64,000 nucleotides of DNA from Kangsaoukella pontilimi (GCF_009830125.1 NZ_WUPT01000001.1:1-64000); one strand, 5' to 3'. Shown: positions 27,318 to 37,608, numbered from the stretch's first letter. Translations and numbers: made by a program. The notes: generated by a model from the letters alone, not told the origin.

Positions 27318-28616
27318 ATGTCCGATACACACGCACAAACCGTCGCGTTCGTCCGAGAAACCCAGATCCCGCCAGCGCCGCCACCGACGATGGAGACCGG
27401 GGCAATCAAATGGGTGCGCGAGAACCTGTTCTCGGGCTGGGCGAATACGCTTCTGACGCTGGTCTCAATCTACTTCATCTACCAGCTTGCCACTTTCGTG
27501 CTGCCCTGGGTGTTGAACGGCGTCTGGAACACCTCCAGCCTTTCGGAGTGCCGGGACGTCCTTCAGGGCGTGACCGGCGGCTGTTTCTCGGTTCTGACTG
27601 ATCGCTGGAACCAGCTTCTGTTCGGCTTTCAGTACCCGTCCGAGTTCTATTGGCGTCCGTCCCTGGCCTTCGTGCTTTTGTTCCTTGCGGCAGCGCCGGT
27701 TCTGTTCTTCGACCTGCCGCGTAAGCTCCTGATCTTTACCGGGCTCTATCCCTTCATCGCCTACTGGCTGATCTGGGGCGGCACGATCCTGGCGCCGATC
27801 CTGGCGCTTCTGGGCTTTGTCGTGGGCTATTTCGTCTTCCAGCGGTTCGTGAAGGAAAGCTTCGCGATGGGTTTCTTCGGGGCCATCGTCGCGGCGTTTC
27901 TCACATGGTGGCTGGGCGGCTATGTCGTCGACGCGGTTGCCTCGGAAGACACGCTTCTGACAGCGGTCCCGTCGCGGGATATGGGCGGCTTCATGCTGAA
28001 CATGATCCTCGGCACGGTCTGCGTGTCCCTGTCGCTGCCCTTCGGCATCCTGCTGGCGCTCGGGCGTCAGTCGGACATGCCGATCATCAAGTGGATCTGC
28101 GTCGTCTTCATCGAGTTCATCCGGGGCGTGCCGCTGATCACGCTTCTCTTCGTCGCGAACGTCGTTCTGGCCTACTTCCTGCCGCCGGGCACGACCTTCG
28201 ACCTGATCCTGCGGGTGATCATCATGATCACGATGTTCGCCTCGGCCTATATCGCCGAGGTGATCCGGGGCGGCCTTGCCGCGCTGCCGAAGGGTCAGTA
28301 CGAGGCGGCGGACAGCCTCGGCCTCGACTATCCGCAGGCGATGCGGCTGATCATCCTGCCGCAGGCGCTGAAGATTTCGATCCCCGGCATCGTCAACGTG
28401 GCGGTGGGCCTGTTCAAGGACACCACGCTTGTGTCGGTCATCTCAATGTTCGACCTCGTGGGCATGATCCGCGGACCCATCCTCGCCTCGACGGACTGGA
28501 ACGGCGTCTACTGGGAGCTGTTCAGCTTCGCGGCGCTTCTGTTCTTCATCGTCTGCTACGGCATTTCGCAATACTCGCAGTGGCTGGAACGCCGTCTTGC
28601 GACAGACCACCGCTGA
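27318..28616 (+). CDS. aapM: General L-amino acid ABC transporter permease AapM
   Basis: AapM, 432 residues, the partner permease of AapQ. A soluble N-terminal 35 residues precede about eight hydrophobic segments; the EAA loop reads YEAADSLGLDYPQAMRLIIL followed by PQALK. It begins 3 nt after aapQ. AapQ and AapM form the heterodimeric channel. Confidence 0.93.
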   Translation: MSDTHAQTVAFVRETQIPPAPPPTMETGAIKWVRENLFSGWANTLLTLVSIYFIYQLATFVLPWVLNGVWNTSSLSECRDVLQGVTGGCFSVLTDRWNQLLFGFQYPSEFYWRPSLAFVLLFLAAAPVLFFDLPRKLLIFTGLYPFIAYWLIWGGTILAPILALLGFVVGYFVFQRFVKESFAMGFFGAIVAAFLTWWLGGYVVDAVASEDTLLTAVPSRDMGGFMLNMILGTVCVSLSLPFGILLALGRQSDMPIIKWICVVFIEFIRGVPLITLLFVANVVLAYFLPPGTTFDLILRVIIMITMFASAYIAEVIRGGLAALPKGQYEAADSLGLDYPQAMRLIILPQALKISIPGIVNVAVGLFKDTTLVSVISMFDLVGMIRGPILASTDWNGVYWELFSFAALLFFIVCYGISQYSQWLERRLATDHR

Positions 28617-28632
28617 GAAAGGGTGACCTGAC

Positions 28633-29421
28633 ATGGCTATGACCGACCCCATTTCCGCCGATCGCACCGCGATGAAAGTCTCTGACGAGGTCGCGATCGA
28701 AATCACCAAGATGAACAAGTGGTACGGACAGTTCCACGTTCTTCGCGATATCGACCTGACGGTCTACCGGGGCGAGCGGATCGTCATCTGTGGCCCGTCC
28801 GGCTCGGGTAAATCGACGCTGATCCGCTGCATCAACGCGCTGGAAGAGCATCAGGCTGGGTCCATCGTCGTCGATGGCACGACCCTGTCGTCCGATCTGA
28901 AGAACATCGACAAGATCCGGTCCGAGGTTGGCATGTGCTTTCAGCACTTCAACCTCTTCCCGCATCTGACGATCCTGGAAAACTGCACCCTCGCGCCGAT
29001 CTGGGTCCGCAAGACCCCCCGAAAAGAGGCCGAGGATACGGCGATGCACTTCCTCGAAAAGGTCAAGATTCCGGACCAGGCGAACAAGTATCCGGGTCAG
29101 TTGTCCGGTGGCCAGCAACAGCGTGTGGCCATCGCGCGCTCGCTCTGCATGCGGCCCCGGATCATGCTCTTCGACGAGCCGACTTCGGCGCTCGATCCCG
29201 AGATGATCAAGGAAGTTCTCGATACGATGATCGAGCTGGCTGAAGAGGGCATGACCATGCTCTGCGTGACCCACGAGATGGGCTTCGCGCGTCAGGTCGC
29301 GAACCGGGTCATTTTCATGGATGCCGGTCAGATCGTGGAGCAGAACGAGCCGGAAGAGTTCTTCAACAATCCGAAGTCGGACCGGACGCAGCTCTTCCTG
29401 AGCCAGATCCTGGGTCACTAG
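28633..29421 (+). CDS. aapP: General L-amino acid ABC transporter ATP-binding protein
   Basis: AapP, 262 residues, the cytoplasmic ATPase. Walker [11 protein letters not shown]-loop [13 protein letters not shown], signature [13 protein letters not shown], Walker [16 protein letters not shown] and H-loop [10 protein letters not shown] are all intact. It completes aapJQMP. The gene ends just before a dispersed intergenic repeat with hairpins. Confidence 0.95.
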   Translation: MAMTDPISADRTAMKVSDEVAIEITKMNKWYGQFHVLRDIDLTVYRGERIVICGPSGSGKSTLIRCINALEEHQAGSIVVDGTTLSSDLKNIDKIRSEVGMCFQHFNLFPHLTILENCTLAPIWVRKTPRKEAEDTAMHFLEKVKIPDQANKYPGQLSGGQQQRVAIARSLCMRPRIMLFDEPTSALDPEMIKEVLDTMIELAEEGMTMLCVTHEMGFARQVANRVIFMDAGQIVEQNEPEEFFNNPKSDRTQLFLSQILGH

Positions 29422-29457
29422 GTTTTGCGCCGCGGGCTGTCGCCCGCGTCGCGGTGG

Positions 29458-29510
29458 GCGAGGGGGCGCTGCCCCCTCGCGCTCCCCCGGAGTATTTCCG
29501 AACAGAAGAA
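29458..29510. repeat. Dispersed intergenic repeat, copy 1
   Basis: A perfect 10-bp hairpin (29458-29467 with 29471-29480) followed by CCCCCGGAGTATTT and AAGAAGAA. The same order of elements recurs at 45280-45330, again between the 3' ends of convergent genes. Another small stem (CGCGGGC/GCCCGCG) lies just left. It probably works as a bidirectional terminator. Confidence 0.65.
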
Positions 29511-29515
29511 GCCGC

Positions 29516-30022
29516 TCAGGCTTCAGACAGGTCCCGAGGTACGGTGAAGGCTGCCGCAGCGGCCGAGGACCAGTCGATCTCTTGCCAGGTCTGGACGTCG
29601 AACCGCATCACGGTCGTTGCCGCCGTCGGATAGTCGCCGAAGCGCGGGTGGTCGGGCGGCGTCCTTGCCATACGCCGCGCAAAATCGGCGATGCCGGGGT
29701 TGTGGCAGATCACCATGACGGTTGGGGCGCTTTGCGCCCGGAGTGCCGAGAGTATCGCGGCGGCATTGCCGAGATAGAGCTTGCCGACCGTCTCGACCGA
29801 GGTTTCCGGAAAGCGGGATGCCATGCCCTCCCAGGTCTCGACCGTGCGGCGCGCGCCGGAGAGGAGCACCACATCGGGCTGCAGGTCTTGAGCAACGAGC
29901 CACGAGCCGATCGCTGCGGCAGATCTTCTACCGCGCGCGTTCAGGGGGCGGTCGTAGTCGTCGAGCGCGGGATCGTCCCAGTCGGACTTGGCGTGGCGAG
30001 TCAGGATCAGTGTCAGGGTCAC
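29516..30022 (-). CDS. SixA-type phosphohistidine phosphatase
   Basis: A 168-residue histidine phosphatase of the SixA branch. The catalytic RHxK motif appears as TRHAKSDWDD near the N-terminus and the second histidine in VICHNPGIADFA. SixA removes phosphate from histidine phosphotransfer proteins or PtsO/NPr; the target here is unknown. It starts with GTG overlapping the upstream stop by 4 nt and is the last gene of the yidC-MOSC-engB-argB-ferredoxin run. Confidence 0.85.
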   Translation of the reverse strand: MTLTLILTRHAKSDWDDPALDDYDRPLNARGRRSAAAIGSWLVAQDLQPDVVLLSGARRTVETWEGMASRFPETSVETVGKLYLGNAAAILSALRAQSAPTVMVICHNPGIADFARRMARTPPDHPRFGDYPTAATTVMRFDVQTWQEIDWSSAAAAAFTVPRDLSEA

Positions 30023-30657
30023 GGGTGAAAGCGCTCCATATGGAAGGCCGATTGGGCGTCGGTTCTGCCATAGCCCCGGCTGACCGGGCAGGCGCGGCGG
30101 ACCTCGCAGCCCTGGGACATGCAGGCGGGGCCGGTGTCGAGCCAGGCGTGGCACGCGGCAATGTCATAGCCGCCGGAGGTCAGCGCCGTCACGGGGCAGG
30201 CGGTAAGACAGGGTTGGCTTCTGCAGTCCCGGCACGGACTGTCGGACGTGGTGGATGGCAGGTCGGCCCGATATCCGAGGTGGATCGCCCCCCTGTACGA
30301 GACCATCAGTCCGGCGCGGTCGTGGACGAGAAGCTGCACTGGGCTTGCCCATGCCCGCCCCGAGCGCAGCGCCCATGTCATGAAGGGATGAAGCGGTGTG
30401 CCGAAGGGAAAAAGCGCGGTGCCACCCAAGCGATCGGCCAGAGCCGAGATCACGCGGCGCGACCAGCGGTCGAGTGGATCGGGCCGGGTGTCAGCGAACT
30501 CGGGTGCATTCGTCACATGGGCCCAGAATCCCGGCTCATCCGGACCGAGAAGGACGATGGTGCCGGGGCCGGGGGCATCGTCTTCCGTCGAGTGAAATAC
30601 GCCGAAATCGGCAAGCCGGTCCTCTGCTGCAAGCGCGCGCAGGGTGTCCAGCGTCAT
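30019..30657 (-). CDS. 4Fe-4S ferredoxin-like protein
   Basis: A 212-residue protein with two cysteine groups in its last third: C142-x2-C145-x4-C150-x3-C154-P and C179-x4-C184-x5-C190-P, a pattern for two iron-sulfur clusters as in epoxyqueuosine reductase-like proteins. The N-terminal 130 residues have no recognised fold and lack cysteines. The electron partner is unknown. It overlaps argB upstream and sixA downstream by 4 nt each. Confidence 0.75.
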   Translation of the reverse strand: MTLDTLRALAAEDRLADFGVFHSTEDDAPGPGTIVLLGPDEPGFWAHVTNAPEFADTRPDPLDRWSRRVISALADRLGGTALFPFGTPLHPFMTWALRSGRAWASPVQLLVHDRAGLMVSYRGAIHLGYRADLPSTTSDSPCRDCRSQPCLTACPVTALTSGGYDIAACHAWLDTGPACMSQGCEVRRACPVSRGYGRTDAQSAFHMERFHP

Positions 30658-31523
30658 CTCGGCGGGCGGATCATGCTGCCGGCGCCCTGTTGGGTATAGA
30701 GCTCGAGCAGGCAGGCATTTGGTACACGCCCATCCAGGATGACAACGGCGCGGACCCCGCCCTCGATTGCCGCAAGCGCCGTTTCGGTCTTGGGGATCAT
30801 ACCGCCCGCGATTACACCGTCGCGGGTCATCTGTGCGACGGCTTCGGGGGTTAGCTCGGTGACCACGTTGCCGCTGGCGTCCTTCACGCCCGCGACATCG
30901 GTCAAAAGGAGAAGCCGGTCCGCATTCAGGCTGGCCGCAATGGCGCCCGCGGCGGTGTCGCCGTTGATGTTCAGGGTCGCGCCATCCCGGCCCACGCCAA
31001 TGGGGGCGATGACGGGGATCATCTCGGCGGCGAACAGCGTGTGGAGCACCTGCGTGTTCATCTCGACCGGCGTGCCGACATAGCCCAGCTCGGGGTCGGT
31101 CTGATCGCAGATCATCAGGTTGCCGTCCTTGCCCGAGATGCCCACGGCCTTGCCGCCCTGCGCGTTGATGGCCTGCACGATCCGTTTGTTCACGAGGCCC
31201 GAGAGCACCGCCTCGACCACCTCGACCGTGGCCTTGTCGGTCACGCGCTTGCCGCGGACGAATTCACTGACGATACCCTGTCTGGCGAGCATCTCGTTGA
31301 TCATCGGACCGCCGCCATGGACCACGACCGGGTTCACACCCACAAGACGCATCAGGACGATGTCGCGGGCGAAGCTGGCCATGGCCTCATCGTCGCCCAT
31401 GGCGTTGCCGCCGAATTTGACCACCACCGTCGCGCCGTCATAGCGCTGGAGCATGGGCAATGCATAGTTCAGGGTCGCGGCGGTCGCCGCCCAGTCACGT
31501 TCCATGAAGTCCTGCTTTTTCAT
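30654..31523 (-). CDS. argB: Acetylglutamate kinase
   Basis: ArgB, 289 residues, phosphorylates N-acetylglutamate in arginine synthesis. Motifs: VVKFGGNAM (about 35-43), [16 protein letters not shown] (substrate and phosphate loops), and [20 protein letters not shown]. The length and the KSEF-like N-terminal helix ([19 protein letters not shown]) suit the arginine-inhibited hexameric form. Confidence 0.95.
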   Translation of the reverse strand: MKKQDFMERDWAATAATLNYALPMLQRYDGATVVVKFGGNAMGDDEAMASFARDIVLMRLVGVNPVVVHGGGPMINEMLARQGIVSEFVRGKRVTDKATVEVVEAVLSGLVNKRIVQAINAQGGKAVGISGKDGNLMICDQTDPELGYVGTPVEMNTQVLHTLFAAEMIPVIAPIGVGRDGATLNINGDTAAGAIAASLNADRLLLLTDVAGVKDASGNVVTELTPEAVAQMTRDGVIAGGMIPKTETALAAIEGGVRAVVILDGRVPNACLLELYTQQGAGSMIRPPR

Positions 31524-31572
31524 CGCGCTATCCAGAGACCTGCCGCATCGTTAGCGGTTTAGGACGGTCGTC

Positions 31573-32223
31573 TCAAGCGACAGTCGCGATGATGGCGCGA
31601 AGCGTGTCGATCCCGTCGCCCTTGTCGGACGATGTCAGCACGATTTCAGGGAAGGCCGCGGGGTGTTTTGCCAACTCGCCCCGCACCTGATCGAGAACGC
31701 GCTCGATATCCTTGGCCTTCACCTTGTCGGCCTTGGTCAGGACAACCTGAAAGGTGACGGCCGAGCGATCGAGAAGTTCGAGAATTTCGTTGTCTACCGA
31801 CTTGATGCCGTGGCGCGCGTCGATCAGCACGAAGGCGCGGCGAAGCGTAGGGCGACCGGCCAGATAGGCCTTCAGCAGCCGCTGCCATGCCTCGACAACC
31901 TTGAGCGGGGCGTTGGCGAAGCCGTAGCCGGGCAGGTCGACCAGGTAGTGGCTATCGGACAGCGTGAAGAAGTTGATCTCTTGTGTCCGGCCGGGCGTGT
32001 TCGATGCGCGGGCAAGTCCCTTGCGGCTGGTCAATGCGTTGATCAGGGACGATTTCCCCACGTTCGACCGACCGGCGAAACAGACCTCAACACGGTCTGC
32101 AGGGGGTAGGCCGTTCATCGCCACGACACCTTTGAGGAAGTCGGTCTCGCGCCGGAAGAGTGCTTCTCCGGTGCGGAGCGCCTCTTCGGACGGGGCGCTC
32201 AGAGGGAAGGGAAGTGTCTGCAT
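31573..32223 (-). CDS. engB: Ribosome biogenesis GTPase EngB/YsxC
   Basis: A 216-residue GTPase needed for late 50S assembly. G1 is GRSNVGKSS, G2 TPGRTQ, G3 DLPGYG and G4 TKADK. The ATG at 32223 overlaps the MOSC gene stop by 1 nt; longer frames run into that gene. Conserved neighbour of yidC in Alphaproteobacteria. Confidence 0.95.
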   Translation of the reverse strand: MQTLPFPLSAPSEEALRTGEALFRRETDFLKGVVAMNGLPPADRVEVCFAGRSNVGKSSLINALTSRKGLARASNTPGRTQEINFFTLSDSHYLVDLPGYGFANAPLKVVEAWQRLLKAYLAGRPTLRRAFVLIDARHGIKSVDNEILELLDRSAVTFQVVLTKADKVKAKDIERVLDQVRGELAKHPAAFPEIVLTSSDKGDGIDTLRAIIATVA

Positions 32224-32978
32224 CAGGATGCCACCGTCAGGGTATCGCCTATCGCCACTGTGCCATGCCCGGTCGCGCGGAGATAGACGCCCATGTCTCG
32301 ATGACCCCAACCTTCTTCCAGCGCGCCGAGCGTGTCTGCGTCGCGGCGGCCGGTGTCGGGATTGGCGGCGGTGGCAAGGCAGCGTGTGATCCGTTCTTCC
32401 ACGCGGAAGGGAACGTCTCCGATCGTGACGGTCTTGCCGATCCAGTCGAACTCTTCCCACGGGAAAAGGTCGTCGATCCAGAAATTCGCACGGAAACGCC
32501 GCGGGTCGAGCGGGGTGCCGGTTTCGTTGGACAGCGCGTCAAGGCTGGCCGTGCCGATCAGCGAGATCGATGGATAGGGAGAATCCGTCATGCCCTGCGT
32601 TTGTGCGCGGATGACGCGGGCCGGCAGGGCGCGGTCGGCGGGTGCGAGAGGCATGACCCAGTGGATGAAGGCATCAGCCTCGGCTGCGTTGTCCGGGTCG
32701 AGCGTCAGTGCACCTAGGTCAGGGTGGGACAGGGTCAGGGTCCTGTCGGGCTCATTCACTTTCGCGCTGATCGCCATCAACCCGGGTGCCTTGGCGCCTC
32801 GGGCGAAGTTGGCGCAGGGCACCCATGTGCTCCCATCCGCCTCGCTGGCCTCATGTGCCACGGCCCAGACCCTGTCCCAGGGCAGGGTCTGGTCGGCCGT
32901 CACCTGGCAGCGATCGATGCTTTCCCGTCCGTGCGACTTTATCGGGTGCCGCCAGATCGTGGCGAGCCGACCGGTCAT
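32223..32978 (-). CDS. MOSC domain protein
   Basis: A 251-residue protein with an N-terminal beta-barrel (IWRHPIKSHGRESID) and a MOSC core: RFRANFWIDD, PWEEFDWIGKTVTIGDV and EERITRCLATAANPDTGRRD, with the conserved cysteine expected to carry sulfur in molybdenum cofactor-type sulfuration. The cofactor and target are unknown. ATG at 32978 overlaps the yidC stop by 4 nt, so it is coupled to yidC translation. Confidence 0.88.
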   Translation of the reverse strand: MTGRLATIWRHPIKSHGRESIDRCQVTADQTLPWDRVWAVAHEASEADGSTWVPCANFARGAKAPGLMAISAKVNEPDRTLTLSHPDLGALTLDPDNAAEADAFIHWVMPLAPADRALPARVIRAQTQGMTDSPYPSISLIGTASLDALSNETGTPLDPRRFRANFWIDDLFPWEEFDWIGKTVTIGDVPFRVEERITRCLATAANPDTGRRDADTLGALEEGWGHRDMGVYLRATGHGTVAIGDTLTVAS

Positions 32979-34906
32979 TTCTTGGGTTTCTTCTGTCCGG
33001 TCGTCTTCTTGGGAGCAGCATCCGCATTGGCGGGTTTGGCATCCGCCTTCGCCCGCGCGCCGGCGCGGATATTGCCCCAGATGTCGGGCTTGTAGCCGTG
33101 GGAGCGCATGATCAGATACTGCTGCGTGAAGGTGATCGTGTTGTTCGCGATCCAGTAGATCACAAGGCCGCTGGCGAACCCGCCGAGCATGAACATGAAG
33201 ACCCAGGGCATCCATGCGAAGATCATCGCCTGCGTCGGATCGGTGGGGGCCGGGTTAAGCTTTTGCTGAAGCCACATCGAGATGCCCAGAAGGATAGGCA
33301 GGATACCGATGAAGATCAGCGCAAGGAAGCTGGTCGGCTCGGGCGCTCCGTAGGGCAAAAGCCCGAAGAGGTTCCAGATCGAGGTCGGATCTGGCGAGGA
33401 CAGGTCTTGGAACGGCCCGAAGAACGGCGCGTGGCGCAGTTCGATCGTGACGAAGATCACCTTGTAGAGCGAGAAGAAGATCGGGATCTGCAGAAGGATC
33501 GGCAGGCAGCCTGAAGCCGGATTCACCTTTTCCTTCTTGTAGAGCGCCATCATCTCGGTCTGAAGCTTCTGGCGGTCGTCGCCCGCGCGCTCCTTGATCT
33601 TCTCCATCTCGGGCTGCAGTTCCTTCATGCGCGCCATCGAGACATAGGACTTCCGCGCAAGCGGGAAGAGGATCGCCTTGATCAACAGCGTGAGGCCAAT
33701 GATGGCCCAACCCATGTTGCCGATCAGGGCGTTCAGCTCGTGCAGTACGAAGAAGATCGGCTTGGTCAGGAAATAAAACCAGCCCCAGTCGATCGCGTCG
33801 ATGAAGCCGTCGATCCCAGTCTGTTCGGAGAAACCGAAGAAATAGGAGAGCGACGGGGTGAAGCCTTCGATGCGGCGTCCGGCCTCGTAGTCGCGGATGG
33901 TTTCCCATTCCTTGGCGCCGGCGAAGACCTGCGTGGTGGTCGTTGCGCTGGCACCGGGAGCCACGTCCATGGTCTGATGCCGCGCGAGGGTGCGATAGAC
34001 ATCGGCGCCAGGCACGTATTGAGTGACTGCGGTAAAGGGTTCGCCCGCTTGCGGGATGAGCGTGGTCATCCAGTAATGGTCGGTGAATCCGATCCAGCCG
34101 CTTTCCTGCACCTCAACCACGTCGGAAGACGGGCCCCAGACCTCATCGGCGCGGAGGTCGGGAATGTCGTCATAGTCGGTCTCGGTCAACTCGCCATCCG
34201 TCATGCGGATCGCGCCCTCGTGAATGATGAAGAAGCCCATCAGGTTCTGCGGTTCACCGTGGCGTGCCACGACTCCGTAGGGCGCAAGGCGGACCGGCGT
34301 GTCCGTTGTGTTCTCGACGGTCTGCGTGACCGTGAACATGAACCGGTCGTCGACCGAAACGGTGCGGGTAAAGGTCAGCCCGGCAGGGCTTTGCCATGTC
34401 AGAACAAGGTCATTTCCGGGCGAAAGCGTCTCGCCCGAAGCAACGGACCATGTCGTGTCAGGGCCGGGAACATCGTCTGCCGACAGCGCGCCGCCGGGCG
34501 CCCAGCCAAACAAAGTGTAGTAGGGTTGAGCGGTCCCAAGCGGAGACAGAAGCTGCACCTCGGGTGCGCCGTCTTCGATCGTTGTGTCGTAGTTCTTCAG
34601 AAGAAGCGTGTCGATCCGTCCACCGGCAAGCGACAGCGAACCGGAGAGGCTGGGGGTGTCAATCGGAAGGCGCGCCACGGCAGCGGCCGAAGTGGGGGTG
34701 GTGTCCGTCGCGGCGGTCTGGCCACCGTCGGTTCCGGCATCCGCGGCGGGGACGCCACCCGGAAGCGCGACAGAGCCATCTGCGGAGACGGCTGAAGTCT
34801 CGTCCTGCGGCACCGGCTCCGGCGGCGGGAAGAGAATGAACCAAATGAAGAGCACGGCGGTGCTCAGCACCATTGCCAGCAGGAGATTGCGGTTCTGCTC
34901 GTCCAT
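32975..34906 (-). CDS. yidC: Membrane protein insertase YidC
   Basis: YidC/Oxa1, 643 residues, inserts and folds inner-membrane proteins. An N-terminal helix (LLLAMVLSTAVLFIWFILF) anchors a large periplasmic domain (about 60-370), followed by the conserved core with five helices: LTLLIKAILFPLARKSYVSM, the KEKVNPASGCLPILLQIPIF hairpin and the C-terminal WIANNTITFTQQYLIM. A basic tail (KPAKTG-like, ending TTGQKKPKK) may bind ribosomes. Its usual partners rpmH-rnpA-yidD lie 11.7 kb to the right. Confidence 0.96.
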   Translation of the reverse strand: MDEQNRNLLLAMVLSTAVLFIWFILFPPPEPVPQDETSAVSADGSVALPGGVPAADAGTDGGQTAATDTTPTSAAAVARLPIDTPSLSGSLSLAGGRIDTLLLKNYDTTIEDGAPEVQLLSPLGTAQPYYTLFGWAPGGALSADDVPGPDTTWSVASGETLSPGNDLVLTWQSPAGLTFTRTVSVDDRFMFTVTQTVENTTDTPVRLAPYGVVARHGEPQNLMGFFIIHEGAIRMTDGELTETDYDDIPDLRADEVWGPSSDVVEVQESGWIGFTDHYWMTTLIPQAGEPFTAVTQYVPGADVYRTLARHQTMDVAPGASATTTTQVFAGAKEWETIRDYEAGRRIEGFTPSLSYFFGFSEQTGIDGFIDAIDWGWFYFLTKPIFFVLHELNALIGNMGWAIIGLTLLIKAILFPLARKSYVSMARMKELQPEMEKIKERAGDDRQKLQTEMMALYKKEKVNPASGCLPILLQIPIFFSLYKVIFVTIELRHAPFFGPFQDLSSPDPTSIWNLFGLLPYGAPEPTSFLALIFIGILPILLGISMWLQQKLNPAPTDPTQAMIFAWMPWVFMFMLGGFASGLVIYWIANNTITFTQQYLIMRSHGYKPDIWGNIRAGARAKADAKPANADAAPKKTTGQKKPKK

Positions 34907-35067
34907 GACAGGCCACCCTTGGCTTGAATTGCAGGTGGTTCAACCGCCCCGCCGTGCAAAGGTCAAGCGGTTTCCCGGTTTTTCTGGCCCGGCGGACACT
35001 GTGTCATAGGCAAGTGGTGTTCATCGCTCCGAAAACCACGTCCTGTTTCCCGCAAGGCGAGGCATCG

Positions 35068-36627
35068 CTAGCGGTCTTGCAGGCGGCCCCGTACGGGCGT
35101 GATCGAAAGTTCCCGTGCGGCGACCGCGGCGCTTTCCTGATCGGCCGCCCATGTGAGCGTATCGCCAAGTGGCATCGGGCGCGCGATTGAAAACCCCTGC
35201 ACGTGACCGCAACCGAGTTGCGACAGCAGAAGATGCTCTTCTTTCGATTCGACTCCTTCGCCCAGGGTATCAACGGCCAGCCGTTCTGCCATGGCGAGAA
35301 GCGCGGAAATCATGTCGCGCTGGTCCTTGTCCTTGTCGAGGCCCATGACGAGACGACGGTCGATCTTGATCCGGCTGACCCCAAAACGGCGGATATTCAG
35401 GATGCTTGTCGCGCCGGTTCCGAAATCGTCGAGGTCAATCCTGCAGCCCATGGCCGAAATGGCCCGAAGGTTCGTGGAAATGACATCGTCATGGGATTCC
35501 GAGATGACGGATTCGAGCACTTCGACGGTCAGTCTGTCAGGCGAAAGTTCGAAACGGTCGAGCTCCCAGCGAAGCTGTTCGGCAAGGTGAGGATTGCGCA
35601 GCTCGCGCGACGAGAAGTTGACGCCGACAGACGGTATTTTCAGACCGGCGCGATCCCAGGCACGTACCGCGCTGAGCGCATGGGTCAGGATGACCTGGGC
35701 CAGACGATGCGACAGGCCTGCGCGTTCGATGATGGGAAGAAAACTGCCCGGAGATACGACGCCGCGCTTCGGGTGTTCCCATCGTGCCAGCGCCTCGAAC
35801 CCGGATATCTCTCCACTGTCGGTGCAGAGCTGAGGCTGGTACCAGGCGGTGATCTGTCCGTTCTCAAGGGCGTGCGTCACCTCAGAAAGAAGCTCGGCAT
35901 CGCCGGATTCGCCGCCGAGACGGGTGTCCAGAAGGTCGCAGGTCGCACCCAGCCCCTTCGATAGGGCGCATTCATGGGCGTGCTCCGCCGCTTCCAGAAG
36001 GGCCGAAGCCGACATGTCGTTGATATATCGCGAAGCTGCCGTCCCATAGGTCGTCGTGATGAAGATGGGACGCCCGAGATAGTCCACCGGCACATCCACG
36101 ACCCCTTTCAGACGTCGCACGAGTCGCGACACGGTCTCGCGCTGTGGCGCACGAATGCGCGAGAGACAGATCAGGAAATCGGTAACGTCGCCCTCGACCA
36201 CCAGATCTTCGTCACGAAGAGAGCGCCGCAAGCGTGCGCTGACCTCGGCCAACACGAATTTTCCGCAGTCGTGTCCAAAGTCATCCGTCAGTTCGTCGAG
36301 CCGGTCGATCGAGACCGCAAGCGCCGCAAGCTTGTTTCGCTCGACATCGCGCTGCATACGTTCTTCCAGCCAGCGAAGCGCGACCCGGCGCGAGTTCAGG
36401 CCGGCGAAGGACAGTCGGGACGCAATCTGATCGGCTCGACGGAGCCGCGCGACGAGCAGGGCAACGGCGAGAGGCATGGCGAAGACCGCGAAAACCAGAC
36501 CCGGAACTCCTGCGAAGTACTTCGAGAAGAGCACGACCGGCGGGATCAGGAACAGCCCGAGGAAAGGCAGATAGCAGCGCCATTTCTGATCGGCGTCCGG
36601 GTCGGAACAGCGGCGGGTCGCGGACAA
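35068..36627 (-). CDS. Membrane c-di-GMP phosphodiesterase with degenerate GGDEF
   Basis: A 519-residue protein. Two membrane helices (about 17-62) are followed by a GGDEF-fold domain whose active loop reads VEGDVTDF instead of GG(D/E)EF, so no cyclase activity is expected. The EAL domain looks active: EALARWEHP, VNFSSREL, the glutamate in LTVEVLES, DLDDFGTGATS, IKIDR, GEGVES and the QGF segment keep metal and catalytic residues. It should hydrolyse c-di-GMP. The TTG start at 36627 has AGGAG 6 nt upstream. Confidence 0.88.
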   Translation of the reverse strand: MSATRRCSDPDADQKWRCYLPFLGLFLIPPVVLFSKYFAGVPGLVFAVFAMPLAVALLVARLRRADQIASRLSFAGLNSRRVALRWLEERMQRDVERNKLAALAVSIDRLDELTDDFGHDCGKFVLAEVSARLRRSLRDEDLVVEGDVTDFLICLSRIRAPQRETVSRLVRRLKGVVDVPVDYLGRPIFITTTYGTAASRYINDMSASALLEAAEHAHECALSKGLGATCDLLDTRLGGESGDAELLSEVTHALENGQITAWYQPQLCTDSGEISGFEALARWEHPKRGVVSPGSFLPIIERAGLSHRLAQVILTHALSAVRAWDRAGLKIPSVGVNFSSRELRNPHLAEQLRWELDRFELSPDRLTVEVLESVISESHDDVISTNLRAISAMGCRIDLDDFGTGATSILNIRRFGVSRIKIDRRLVMGLDKDKDQRDMISALLAMAERLAVDTLGEGVESKEEHLLLSQLGCGHVQGFSIARPMPLGDTLTWAADQESAAVAARELSITPVRGRLQDR

Positions 36628-36686
36628 GGAACTCTCCTGCGTTCGAAAACTTGGCCACCGCTACCACTTCCGTTCTCTAGGAAAGG

Positions 36687-37529
36687 TTAATCGGGGGAGA
36701 GATTCCGAAAATCAAAGAGCTTGGGGTCCAGAAGATGCGATGGCCGGGCATTCATCAGGGCGCGGAACATGACCTGGCGCCGACCGGGACTGTTCTTTTC
36801 CCAGCCGTCCAGAATCGCCTTGACCTGCTGGCGCTGAAGACCGTCCTGCGACCCGCAGAGATCGCATGGGATTATGGGGTAATTCATGGCCCGGGAGAAG
36901 CGGTCGCAATCCTCTTCCGCCACATGTGCGAGGGGGCGCAGCACAAGGACGTCTCCTTCTTCATTCAGAAGTTTCGGCGGCATGGTCGCAAGGCGGCCGC
37001 CGTGAAAGAGGTTCATGAAGAAGGTTTCGAGGATGTCGTCGCGATGATGGCCCAGCACGATCGCATCGCAGCCTTCCTCGCGGGCGATGCGGTAAAGATG
37101 TCCGCGCCGGAGCCGCGAACAAAGCGCGCAGAAGGTGCGGCCCTGGGGGATCTTGTCGATCACGACGGAATAGGTGTCCTGATACTCGATCCTGTGGGGG
37201 ACACCCATCTTTTCCAGAAATGCGGGAAGGACCGTCGCCGGAAATCCCGGCTGGCCCTGATCGAGGTTGCAGGCCAAGAGATCCACCGGCAACAGGCCCC
37301 GCCATTTCAGCTCGTAGAGCGCCGCCAGCAGGGTATAGCTGTCCTTGCCGCCCGAGAGGCAGACCAGCCAGCGGGGCGTATCGCCGCCCGCCTTCGGTCT
37401 CGTGATCATGCCGTACTGGTCGACCGCCTCGCGCACGTTGCGGATGATCCGTTTCCGCAGCTTGCGGAATTCGGTCGTGGCCGGCGCTCCGTGAAAGAGC
37501 GGGTGGATATCGTCCCCGTCGTCGAGCAT
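36687..37529 (-). CDS. ttcA: tRNA 2-thiocytidine biosynthesis protein TtcA
   Basis: TtcA, 280 residues, thiolates cytidine 32 of some tRNAs using an iron-sulfur cluster. The PP-loop [12 protein letters not shown] (about 52-63) and two cysteine pairs (CALC and CDLC) are present. It stands alone, 59 nt after the EAL gene start, on the same strand. Confidence 0.94.
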   Translation of the reverse strand: MLDDGDDIHPLFHGAPATTEFRKLRKRIIRNVREAVDQYGMITRPKAGGDTPRWLVCLSGGKDSYTLLAALYELKWRGLLPVDLLACNLDQGQPGFPATVLPAFLEKMGVPHRIEYQDTYSVVIDKIPQGRTFCALCSRLRRGHLYRIAREEGCDAIVLGHHRDDILETFFMNLFHGGRLATMPPKLLNEEGDVLVLRPLAHVAEEDCDRFSRAMNYPIIPCDLCGSQDGLQRQQVKAILDGWEKNSPGRRQVMFRALMNARPSHLLDPKLFDFRNLSPD

Positions 37530-37608
37530 GGGCTCGTGCTAGGGGATTTCGCGTGGCCCGGCAAGAAGTCCCGTGGCCCGGGGCGCGGCAAACGCCCCGG
37601 GACAAGTC

